The notes under the pieces are model-generated. The model had not been told where the DNA came from. It saw only the letters and a program-made list of their open reading frames with translations, and ran no database searches. A stretch of DNA of 64,000 bases, from contig JADKCC010000002.1 of NCBI GenBank assembly GCA_016714785.1, positions 806,001-870,000 on the forward strand, read 5' to 3'. This document shows, piece by piece, positions 57,401-64,000 of this stretch. The translations under genes were made by a program, and so were the position numbers. Each line of letters begins with the position of its first letter. The stretch's first letter is position 1. The DNA comes from Saprospiraceae bacterium (GTDB lineage: Bacteria; Bacteroidota; Bacteroidia; Chitinophagales; Saprospiraceae).

Positions 57401-59274
57401 TACTTGACCCAGCTTCATTTTCAGGTACTGCAGGTCCGAGTGGGACATGTGGCACTGTTGAAGAATTTATGAATGCGACCGAATTGGGATTGGACATTGG
57501 AGGTGGTGAACAAATACAAGGTATGGATTTTGATGCCGTGGGCAATATGTACGTCGTCTATACACATGGTGGTGGCTACGGCCCTCCATCGAAAATTGTA
57601 AAAATAGACCCAGTAACCAAAACAGTAACAGATCAATCCTTGACAGATAGTAGTGCGGAGACCAATGAGGCTGATAACCTAAACTGGGCAGGTGCAAGAG
57701 GACTCGTATATAGTAAAAGTGCCAATATGATCTATGTTTCATCTATGGATGATTGTGTAGCTGCCTTTGACACAGATTTGAATTATGTGGGAGCGGCTAG
57801 CAACCACGCTCCTGCTGTCTTTGCCAAACAAATAGGGATAGTGACGGAATGTTGCCCCATGACGACACCTCTCACCTACAACGAAACAGTATGCAGTGGT
57901 GGTAATGGAGAAAAAATATATCTACAAGATGTCTTGGACTGTGGAGATGGCGTGATCTGCGAAGGTATGTGGGATGAAACATCCAATACGAGTGGAGGTA
58001 ATATCGTATTTAATGAATGCGATTTGTCCATCACGGTCAATGGTTCAGGTTGTGCTACATACACATTATCAAAAACAACACCAGCCACAGGAAATCAGCA
58101 ATGCGGAGCCTTTAACATCACACTGACAGTATGTACCGTGGTACCTGTTGCGACATTAACGCCTAATACAGGAAGTTGTACAGCTATCACACCAAATAAT
58201 GATGCTTCGATAGTCTTATCAGCGGTAGTCAATGCAGATCAGGCAGGCTTTAGTACAGGAGCGACCTACAGTGGACCTGCTTATGGACAACCAGGTACAG
58301 TAAATATAACAGGTGGTGGCACTATCACAGGCTTGATGCACAATACAGAATACACAGTCAGAATATTTAATGGTAGCAATGATTGTTATGTGGACTATAC
58401 AGTGACTATTCCAGACATAGCATGTTGTGCACTTACTGTAGATTGTACACCACAACCACAGACCAATTGTAGTCCTGTCAATGGCTCGGCCAGTGTGACG
58501 GCATCCAATGCGGTCGGTACGGTGACTTATCTATGGAGCAGTGGAGAGACCACGAGTAGTATTAGCAATAAAGCAGCAGGTACTTATACAGTGACAGTGA
58601 CGGACGGTGGAGTAGCAGGATGTACAGCAACTTGTCAAGCTATAATAGCCAATAATGCCAATCCTCCTTCATGCGCCATCACAGTCAATACACAACCGAG
58701 TTGTGCTAACCTGACGGGAGGTGACATCACTGTCGTACCGAACCCTGCGGCAACATACACTTACACTTGGAGCGATAATGGAGCAGCTACTGCCACTCGT
58801 AAAGGACTCACAGGTGGTACATACACAGTGACCGTGACAAATACCACAAGCAACTGTACAGGTATGTGCAATGTCATACTAGATACACCAACTAATTGTT
58901 GTGAAATACAAGCCATCGTACCACAAAATATAGAATGTCTAGATAATGGTACACCAGCTTTGATCACAGACAATAGAATCAGATTTAGTGCCAATGTGAC
59001 CAATACCAATGCATCACTCACCGAATACAATATAACCATCAACGGAGGCACCACGATCACGCCAAACATCAATATAGCTTACGGTACAACACAATTTACC
59101 TTAGGGCCAGGTACAGCAGGCGGTGGTGCGACATTTACCATTATAGTGACCGATAGTGCAACACCAGGATGTACTCAGACTTTCCAAGTGACAGATCCAG
59201 GAGGTTGTAACAATGCCATAATATGTCCTCAGCCGAATTGTGGTACAGCAACGATCCAAGTAAATGGAAATTGA
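54442..59274 (+). CDS. Large Cys-rich secreted repeat protein (SdrD-B-like and SprB-like)
   Basis: This 1610-residue protein starts KARIFYLLLTFWLVSFASYG, a signal peptide. An SdrD-B-like domain follows at once (ISGKVFLDGNNDGTQQSVEV). A large unassigned region (about 130-560) contains beta-propeller-like stretches (HGLGGIAISDDGRYLYVINM). A second SdrD-B-like domain lies near residue 575 (GNRVWMDTDGDGIQDPDEAP). A second propeller-like region spans about 825-1130 (DGVKVDADISTP, GMDFDAVGNMYVVYTHGGGY). The rest is Cys-rich SprB/PKD-type repeats (VTYLWSSGETTSSISNKAAG then TYTVTVTDGG). It ends CPQPNCGTATIQVNGN with no recognisable T9SS sorting tail, unlike the other surface proteins here. It may be truncated or use another route. 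Confidence 0.8.
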   Translation: MKARIFYLLLTFWLVSFASYGQISGKVFLDGNNDGTQQSVEVGFAGVTVTATPPSGPALTATTGTSGTYTITGTSSGTTYRIEFTYPTGYADGAIGTQSETSVTFATGNATNVDLGLNVPASCDPDMAIRVLFGSGLDDDGTPHSVRSWDYIADRRDAITGMGSAGDETPHTNDILATQSGVPYGFAVQKGTNLSFYTTISSDLTNVFPNDPSGEGIIRVASYDGPLATYQSMKQLLNFSSYGISTSAIAPTIDGTFGTHGLGGIAISDDGRYLYVINMGKRNIVRFDISSVNYASIPAGGVTGLPFVEIPLPNPSCPNGVYRPGALKYYAGNLYLGGICDANAGAASDLRAVFYRMAPATNTFTQVLSYTPNFLAGGIRSFDWAHARWSSSYPSGDSDNDPGAIQPHIHSIAFDDTGSMIIGTVNREVYVDAGSDRETGYLMRTWRESDGTFTLENGGVSGPYTSTGRMRNVDPGSLPGNYTPNPPSVTDNGPGGDWFFENGRTSSHPYLYAGGAMVIPGTGYVVAGFADPGAPATQTGARYIDIRTGRTEWGTSVIGAKATVMSGTDAACEDPTTEVGNRVWMDTDGDGIQDPDEAPLAGVTVQLIKDGNVIATANTDANGNYYFSSATGTNTASAIYDIMELDPNMIYIVRIPNVQGGSKQTALGTNSLTTANADGTANGDLRDSDGTLVGNNAEVTVLTTDIAVAGANNHTFDFGFGSVACAISSLTATPSVCNASTNTYSVSGSITFTDAPATGTLTVGIGGVTQTFNAPFSSPQAYTITGLTADAASHTVTAVFSADAACTATQTYTAPASCAVTGDCACNDMVYLNDTGIDHIHKFKVNSTNGALTEIGSPWMNANGVVEGPHGIAPDINGFMYITQAEAPHFVGKFTCDGVKVDADISTPATIDNLVDDVFSYDLFSLDNKLYVNAANNVTGHTAEMRLYDLCSGEYLGCQHGAYVWSTAIGPDEYWYGSHGDKILRGLLDPASFSGTAGPSGTCGTVEEFMNATELGLDIGGGEQIQGMDFDAVGNMYVVYTHGGGYGPPSKIVKIDPVTKTVTDQSLTDSSAETNEADNLNWAGARGLVYSKSANMIYVSSMDDCVAAFDTDLNYVGAASNHAPAVFAKQIGIVTECCPMTTPLTYNETVCSGGNGEKIYLQDVLDCGDGVICEGMWDETSNTSGGNIVFNECDLSITVNGSGCATYTLSKTTPATGNQQCGAFNITLTVCTVVPVATLTPNTGSCTAITPNNDASIVLSAVVNADQAGFSTGATYSGPAYGQPGTVNITGGGTITGLMHNTEYTVRIFNGSNDCYVDYTVTIPDIACCALTVDCTPQPQTNCSPVNGSASVTASNAVGTVTYLWSSGETTSSISNKAAGTYTVTVTDGGVAGCTATCQAIIANNANPPSCAITVNTQPSCANLTGGDITVVPNPAATYTYTWSDNGAATATRKGLTGGTYTVTVTNTTSNCTGMCNVILDTPTNCCEIQAIVPQNIECLDNGTPALITDNRIRFSANVTNTNASLTEYNITINGGTTITPNINIAYGTTQFTLGPGTAGGGATFTIIVTDSATPGCTQTFQVTDPGGCNNAIICPQPNCGTATIQVNGN

Positions 59275-59379
59275 TTAAAATGTTGAATTGCTAAATTGCT
59301 GATATGCAGATTTGCAAATCCACCAAATTCACCAAATAAGCAAATCAAGCAACATAAGAATAACGCTTTCATAATTGAG

Positions 59380-59411
59380 GGACCTTCACAAAAGAGTGTT
59401 GGTCCTTTTTT
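59380..59411 (+). terminator. Intrinsic terminator of the 54442 gene
   Basis: ggaccttcac-aaaaga-gtgttggtcc followed by T6. The stem pairs GGACC/GGTCC and CAC/GTG with a TT/TT mismatch pair between. It lies about 105 bp after the stop. Confidence 0.65.
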
Positions 59412-59742
59412 ACTAAAATACCCTATAAAAGTCATTTTAACGACCGAAACTGTGGAGAATTTTCTTTAATTCTTTGATAATTAGGGCTTGCTGACTATGG
59501 TACAACCAATTGATAAATAATAAATTATGTCTATAATAAACAAATTAAATGCAAACCTTTTAATTGATTTTGTCCAAAAGTCGTGTACCATGAGTTGGCT
59601 TTTGCCTTATGCAGGCGGCAGTTACTTTTTGCATTGCCCAAAAAAAGTAACCAAAAAAGTCTAGTTCAAAAAAAGGCAATTGCGTAGCAACGTTCATTTT
59701 CGAACCAAAATGCTTTTTCTATTGCCATAAGTATTTCATATT

Positions 59743-59957
59743 TAATCCTTTGTGCTTTCTATGGCAATAGACGCACTTTCCTGCCCACCCGCTAGCGGTT
59801 CACTTCGTCAAAGGCTTACGGCCTTTGGTGCTTTGCACTCGCCGCCCACTTTGGTGCTTTCACTTCACTACGTTCATTTTCTCTATTGCTTGTTTTTTGA
59901 ACGATAATCTCCGTTAAACTATTAACCAAAAATAATAGCTGACTTTTTCAGCAGCCC
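59743..59957. repeat. Long dispersed repeat, copy 2
   Basis: Shares aatcctttgtgctttctatg then gcaatagacgcactt, a degenerate 64-bp unit, and the whole right part from acttcactacgttcattttc to actttttcagcagcccct with copy 1 at 47393-47656. It is shorter because it has about one 64-bp unit instead of two. Confidence 0.75.
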
Positions 59958-60017
59958 CTAATTAGTTGATAATTCTTTAGGTGAAAGAGTATAGCTAAAT
60001 AAATCAAAACTATATAT

Positions 60018-60048
60018 TTTGGTTATGTTCACTTTTATCTTACTTTTG
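60018..60048 (+). promoter_or_regulatory. Promoter of the dipeptide epimerase cluster
   Basis: TTTG (60018-60021), exactly 19 bases, then TACTTTTG (60041-60048): a full match to TTTG-N19-TAnnTTTG. The epimerase ATG is 26 bases downstream. Confidence 0.75.
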
Positions 60049-60074
60049 CATACAATAAAGATAAATAGCCAGAG

Positions 60075-61193
60075 ATGAAGCAGATCAAAATTCATAAAAT
60101 TGAAATCATTCCAACGCAAATAGCACTTCATGAGCCTTTTGTAATTTCTAAAGGGGCACTGACTCATGCACGCAACACTGTAATAAAAATTTATAATACG
60201 GATGGGACTTACGGTGTGGGTGAATGTTGCCCTTATCGCTCTATTCATGGGGAGACCCAAACGGGCACAGTAGCTTTTGCTAAAGATTTGGCATCGGCGC
60301 TCATTGGCGCTGACCCTAGGGAAATACACAAACACGTTGCACTCATGGACCGTATGATTGTAGGGAATGCATCTGTGAAATGTGCTTTTGATATGGCACT
60401 CTATGATTTAGTTGCAAAAATGGATGAGTTACCATTGTACAAATTATTAAGAGGAGACAGAGATAAAAAAATATATACCGACAATACTGTTAGCCTCTTA
60501 CCAAAAGAAAAGATGGTAGAAAAAGCCATCAAGTTTAAAGAAATGGGTTTCCCTGTACTCAAAGTCAAACTTGGTGAGCGAGGACATACCAATGATGTTG
60601 CACGAATGCAAGCCATTCGATCCGCTATCGGTGATGAATTGCCTTTGCGTATAGATGCCAATCAAGGGTGGAACTACTTAGATGCCAAAAGGGCACTTGA
60701 TGCTATGCGAGATCTGAATATTGAACATTGCGAAGAGCCTGTTCAAGCTGGAAACACATTAGATCAGATACGATTGACAGCTGCTAGTCCAATACCCATT
60801 ATGGCAGATGAATCTGTTTTTAATCATAAAGATGCTTACAAGGTACTAAGCCAACATGCTGCGCACTTGATTAATATCAAGCTTGGAAAATCTGGTGGTA
60901 TCTGCAACTCCATGAAGATAGCTGCTATAGCACAAGCTGCGGATGTTTATTGTCAAACAGGATCTTTTTCGGAATCTAGATTAGGGATTACGGCTTTGGT
61001 ACATTTTGATATGGCATGGGATCATATTATATATCACGACTTGGATAGTCCACTCATGCTTTCCGAAGATCCAGTCATTGGTGGTATGACTTATCATAAA
61101 GACTGGGAAGTAACGGTAGATGATGCACCAGGACATGGTGCTGACTTTGACCCTGACTTTTTGAAAAGATTTGATATTTTGGAAGTAAAGTAA
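60075..61193 (+). CDS. Dipeptide epimerase (enolase superfamily, MLE subgroup)
   Basis: This 372-residue enzyme epimerises a dipeptide alpha-carbon. The capping domain begins IKIHKIEIIPTQIALHEPFV. Barrel motifs: acid-base lysines in FPVLKVKLGERG, Mg ligands in PLRIDANQGW, HCEEPV and PIMADESV, and the second lysine in LINIKLGKSGG. Near the C-terminus IIYHDLDSPLMLSEDP carries the D-x-D that separates dipeptide epimerases, where it binds the substrate amino group, from muconate cycloisomerases and succinylamino-acid racemases. The usual substrate is L-Ala-D/L-Glu from murein recycling, but specificities vary widely in Bacteroidota. The downstream genes are ligase-type enzymes, which suggests a biosynthetic rather than purely recycling role. 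Confidence 0.88.
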   Translation: MKQIKIHKIEIIPTQIALHEPFVISKGALTHARNTVIKIYNTDGTYGVGECCPYRSIHGETQTGTVAFAKDLASALIGADPREIHKHVALMDRMIVGNASVKCAFDMALYDLVAKMDELPLYKLLRGDRDKKIYTDNTVSLLPKEKMVEKAIKFKEMGFPVLKVKLGERGHTNDVARMQAIRSAIGDELPLRIDANQGWNYLDAKRALDAMRDLNIEHCEEPVQAGNTLDQIRLTAASPIPIMADESVFNHKDAYKVLSQHAAHLINIKLGKSGGICNSMKIAAIAQAADVYCQTGSFSESRLGITALVHFDMAWDHIIYHDLDSPLMLSEDPVIGGMTYHKDWEVTVDDAPGHGADFDPDFLKRFDILEVK

Positions 61194-61472
61194 TTTGTAG
61201 ATTTACGACATTTTTACTTGGATTTTAAAATAAAATTTTATTCCGAATGTCATCAATCTTTGAGATTAAAATGCGTATTGGCGAAAATGTCAACTAAACA
61301 GAAAAATATAATTCTGATATTTTCATTAAATACAGTTTTACTAGCTAGATATCCACTATTCGATGTCTATATTTTTATTCCACTTTTTTAGGATATTTGA
61401 AAGCATTATTCAATATTTGCAAACATTCTAATAATAACAACATTTAACAACAAATTAAATATTCAAAAAATA

Positions 61473-62453
61473 ATGAAGAAGATAGGTATCTTATTCGGTA
61501 AAGAAAACACTTTTCCACAAGCATTTATAGAGCGTGTCAACTCAAAAAAAGTAAAAGGTATAGTGGCTGAGGCAGTACAGATTGATGTAGTGGAGCAGGC
61601 AGGTCCTTGCGAATATGCTGTCATTATAGATAGAATATCTCAAGATGTACCTTTTTATAGAGCTTATCTCAAAAATGCAGCCTTAATGGGTACTGCTGTT
61701 GTCAACAACCCATTTTGGTGGAGTGCAGACGAAAAGTTCTTTAACAATTGTCTATCAAAAACGGTAGGTGTGCCTGTGCCAAATACTGTCCTATTGCCAT
61801 CTTACAATAGCCCTGATGATACTTCTGAACAATCTATCATAAACCTAAAATACCCAACTGATTGGGAAAAAATATTTGATTACATCAAGTTTCCTGCCTA
61901 TATGAAGCCCCATTCAGGTGGTGGATGGAAAAGTGTATATAAAGTAACAAGTCCTGAAGATTTATGGACCAAACATGCTGAAACTGACCAATTGGTTATG
62001 TTACTTCAAGAAGAAATTGTTTTTGACCACTACTTCAGATGCTATTATCTAGCGGGTGATAGAGTACACATCATGCCTTATGAGCCACGCAACCCACATC
62101 ATTTGAGATATGTTGTAGATAATCCAACCAAAGACAAAAAGCTTTTGGCCACTGTAGAGCAATATACCAAAACACTTTGTCATGGTTTAGGCTATGATTT
62201 CAATACTGTAGAGTTTGCTGTGAGAGATGGTATTCCTATTGCGATTGACTTCTGTAATCCTGCTCCTGATGCTGATATTAATTCTGTTGGTCAAGCTAAT
62301 TTTGACTGGATAGTAGAGAATGCAGCCAACATGGCAATAGAAAAAGCACAAAATCATAAAGCAAATCAGATGAATTTGACATGGGGTACGTTTATAAGTA
62401 ATATATTTGCACCCGCTAAGAAGCCTGTAGCTAAAAAAGCAGCAGTCAAATAA
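61473..62453 (+). CDS. ATP-grasp ligase
   Basis: The protein is 326 residues. Its N-terminal domain (KKIGILFGKENTFPQAFIER) has a Rossmann-like start. The ATP-grasp core contains FPAYMKPHSGGGWKSVYKVT (the ATP-binding Lys and glycine loop), QLVMLLQEEIVFDHYFRCYY (hinge and Glu) and the Mg-binding PIAIDFCNPAPDADINS. The tail is Ala/Lys/Pro-rich (AKKPVAKKAAVK). ATP-grasp enzymes join a carboxylate to an amine or similar nucleophile through an acyl-phosphate. The specific substrates cannot be read from the sequence. It lies 279 bp after the epimerase and 30 bp before a glutamine amidotransferase, on the same strand. Confidence 0.82.
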   Translation: MKKIGILFGKENTFPQAFIERVNSKKVKGIVAEAVQIDVVEQAGPCEYAVIIDRISQDVPFYRAYLKNAALMGTAVVNNPFWWSADEKFFNNCLSKTVGVPVPNTVLLPSYNSPDDTSEQSIINLKYPTDWEKIFDYIKFPAYMKPHSGGGWKSVYKVTSPEDLWTKHAETDQLVMLLQEEIVFDHYFRCYYLAGDRVHIMPYEPRNPHHLRYVVDNPTKDKKLLATVEQYTKTLCHGLGYDFNTVEFAVRDGIPIAIDFCNPAPDADINSVGQANFDWIVENAANMAIEKAQNHKANQMNLTWGTFISNIFAPAKKPVAKKAAVK

Positions 62454-62483
62454 GTAAAACCAACCGTTGATATTTACAAAGTC

Positions 62484-63308
62484 ATGGAAGACAAATTAAG
62501 AATGGCAATACTCGATATGAATGAAGGCAGACCTAACCAAGGTATGCGTTGTATCAGAGATATTGCCGCTATGTATAGTAGTGCATTTGACATTGATGAG
62601 TTTGATGTGAGAAGCAAAAATGAAGTCCCGGGCCTAGAATATGACGTGTATATATCTAGCGGTGGACCTGGCAATCCATTGGAAGGTAATGGCATTTGGG
62701 ACAAGGCGTGGTATAATTTGGTTGGTGACTTGTGGGAGCACAACCTTGTCAATCCTCACGAAAAAAAGTATATGTTTTTTATATGTCACTCTTTTCAGAT
62801 GGCTTGCAACTTTTTTGAGTTAGGGACCTTGGCTCCACGGAAATCCACTTCCTTCGGGATAATGCCTGTTCATTTGACCAAATTTGGTGAAAATGATCCT
62901 ATATTTAAAATGCTTCCTGACCCACTTTATGCTGTAGATAGTAGAGATTTCCAATTGATACAACCAGACCTTGATGTATTTAGAATGCATGGTGCGAAGA
63001 TATTGGCATTAGAAAAAATAAGAACACATGTAGAGTATGAGCGCGCTATTATGGCCGTAAGATTTTCTGACGAGTTCATAGGTACACAGTTTCATCCAGA
63101 GGCTGACCCTATTGGTATGAAAATACATTTTGAGAAATCAGAAGTTAGAGAAAATGTCATTAAGAACTTTGGTCAAGAGAAATATGATACCATGATGGAC
63201 CACATAGATGATCCTGATAAAATAGAATTGACACACGATACGGTCTTACCATTGTTTATTGAAAATGCCATGAACTCTATTTACGAGAAAAATGCAGTAT
63301 TGGTATGA
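62484..63308 (+). CDS. Class I glutamine amidotransferase-like protein
   Basis: The protein is 274 residues. It starts EDKLRMAILDMNEGRPNQGM. The oxyanion strand is YDVYISSGGPGNPLEG, the catalytic nucleophile Cys lies in KKYMFFICHSFQMACNFFEL, and the His-Glu of the triad lie in GTQFHPEADPIGM. It should release ammonia from glutamine, or hydrolyse a gamma-glutamyl amide, for a partner enzyme. Tucked between two ligase-like genes, it may feed an amide-forming step or remove a gamma-glutamyl group, as in puuD-like pathways. Its stop overlaps the next start (ATGA). Confidence 0.85.
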   Translation: MEDKLRMAILDMNEGRPNQGMRCIRDIAAMYSSAFDIDEFDVRSKNEVPGLEYDVYISSGGPGNPLEGNGIWDKAWYNLVGDLWEHNLVNPHEKKYMFFICHSFQMACNFFELGTLAPRKSTSFGIMPVHLTKFGENDPIFKMLPDPLYAVDSRDFQLIQPDLDVFRMHGAKILALEKIRTHVEYERAIMAVRFSDEFIGTQFHPEADPIGMKIHFEKSEVRENVIKNFGQEKYDTMMDHIDDPDKIELTHDTVLPLFIENAMNSIYEKNAVLV

Positions 63309-64000
63309 TTGCAAAAGTAAGATCACAGTTTAATGCAGCTTTCACAGAGCAAAAATATCAAGACTTTTTAGAAAAAGTTACGGACGTTTACAATAATAAA
63401 CCATTATTTCGAGTAGCAGAGTCACCTTTTTTCATTCCTTCCATACTCAAAGATAGGCTTTTGGAAGCTTGTGATATGATCAAGGAAACTGTAGTAAGAG
63501 AAGATATCAAAACCATCACTCAAGGAGCTTTATATGACGAAAGTCTCATTGTACCCAATGAGGATGAACATACCACTTTCCTACAGATGGATTTTGGTGT
63601 TTGTTTGGATGAAAATGGAGATCCATTTCCGCAATTGATAGAAATACAAGGGTTTCCATCTGTATATTTCTTCCAATATATGGTAGCCGAGGTATATAAA
63701 GAGCATTATCAGTTGCCAGAAAATCTCACTTGTTTTTTTGATGGGAGAGATAGACCTTCTTACAAACAATTGATGTATGATATTATTGTGGGTACATCGG
63801 ACCCTAAAAATGTCATATTATTGGAAATAGAACCGGAAAAACAAACGACATATATTGACATGTTGAGCACATCAGTAGAGCTTGGCATTCCTGTAGTCTG
63901 TGTGACAGAAGTAGTCAAGGATGGCAATAAACTTTATTACTTAGATAATCTTGGGGGAAGAGTAGAAATACAAAAAATTTATAATCGAGTCATATTTGAT
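63305..64000 (+). CDS. Probable ATP-grasp-type protein (partial, runs off the window)
   Basis: At least 232 residues. ATG at 63305-63307 overlaps the preceding stop. It reads IAKVRSQFNAAFTEQKYQDF, FFIPSILKDRLLEACDMIKE, TTFLQMDFGVCLDENGDPFP, then LIEIQGFPSVYFFQYMVAEV and VILLEIEPEKQTTYIDMLST. The visible part ends VEIQKIYNRVIFD. The I(Y)NR(V)-type block and an acidic QLIEIQGFPS strand are features I associate with ATP-grasp or glutathionylspermidine-synthase-like ligases, but the nucleotide-binding loops lie beyond the edge. No stop appears before 64000. Confidence 0.55.
   Translation, partial: MIAKVRSQFNAAFTEQKYQDFLEKVTDVYNNKPLFRVAESPFFIPSILKDRLLEACDMIKETVVREDIKTITQGALYDESLIVPNEDEHTTFLQMDFGVCLDENGDPFPQLIEIQGFPSVYFFQYMVAEVYKEHYQLPENLTCFFDGRDRPSYKQLMYDIIVGTSDPKNVILLEIEPEKQTTYIDMLSTSVELGIPVVCVTEVVKDGNKLYYLDNLGGRVEIQKIYNRVIFD

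Larger units (their letters stand above)
59275..60017. other. Gene-free region with terminator and dispersed repeat
   Basis: After the terminator (59380-59411) come an inverted sequence agttactttttg...caaaaaaagtaac around 59620-59655 and the second copy of the long dispersed repeat (59743-59957). No gene supported. Confidence 0.5.

Overview
The window is a low-GC chromosome segment from a Bacteroidota bacterium, most likely a Saprospiria/Cytophagia-type glider. The evidence is type IX secretion (T9SS) sorting tails, a gliding-motility-associated C-terminal domain, giant SdrD-B-like and SprB-like repeat adhesins, promoters of the TTTG-N19-TAnnTTTG type, a DAHP synthase-chorismate mutase fusion, and weak Shine-Dalgarno sequences. 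No rRNA or tRNA gene was seen.

Layout. 1-4.3 kb is accessory and damaged: the 5' end of aspS, an FG-GAP/VCBS secreted protein, an unknown gene, and a hicB-hicA toxin-antitoxin pair whose hicA is split by an ISKra4-like element with an apparent 9-bp target duplication. 4.5-11.1 kb holds a large gliding-type surface protein and a DUF5916-like outer-membrane protein, transcribed divergently. 11.1-14.5 kb has an ArsR-type regulator/SdpI pair with a perfect palindromic operator, a sigma-70-family factor and glutaryl-CoA dehydrogenase. 14.6-18.8 kb is a reverse-strand operon for phenylalanine and tyrosine: pheA, aminotransferase, tyrA, DAHP synthase-chorismate mutase. It is preceded by a 22-codon leader peptide with 6 Phe, 4 Tyr and 1 Trp codons and a terminator hairpin, so it looks like a classic attenuator. 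18.9-32 kb is housekeeping: ABC permease, LemA, DUF2207, sugar phosphomutase, acetyltransferase, RND efflux pair and NhaC antiporter.

32.5-41.7 kb is one giant T9SS adhesin with a thioester-domain-like N-terminus, PKD/SprB-like repeats, ten SdrD-B-like domains and a sorting tail. 41.7-48 kb is repeat-rich: 64-bp tandem repeats, a REP-associated transposase (RAYT) flanked by inverted REP palindromes, a 26-unit 21-bp minisatellite that reads as a heptad coiled coil, a complete IS256-family element inserted in that reading frame, and two small palindromic MITE-like elements. 48-51.4 kb holds three regulators (degenerate-receiver LuxR, TPR-LuxR, LytTR). 52.3-59.3 kb holds a lipoprotein/beta-barrel fusion and a 1610-residue Cys-rich repeat protein. 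60-64 kb starts a peptide-metabolism cluster: dipeptide epimerase, ATP-grasp ligase, class I glutamine amidotransferase and a further, probably ATP-grasp, protein that runs off the end.

Many conserved genes here (aspS, glutaryl-CoA dehydrogenase, sigma factor, DAHP synthase, IS transposases, adhesins) are interrupted by 1-2 base frameshifts, several of them at homopolymers. The simplest reading is uncorrected indels in the assembly, so frameshifted genes are annotated as single genes unless there is independent evidence of decay.
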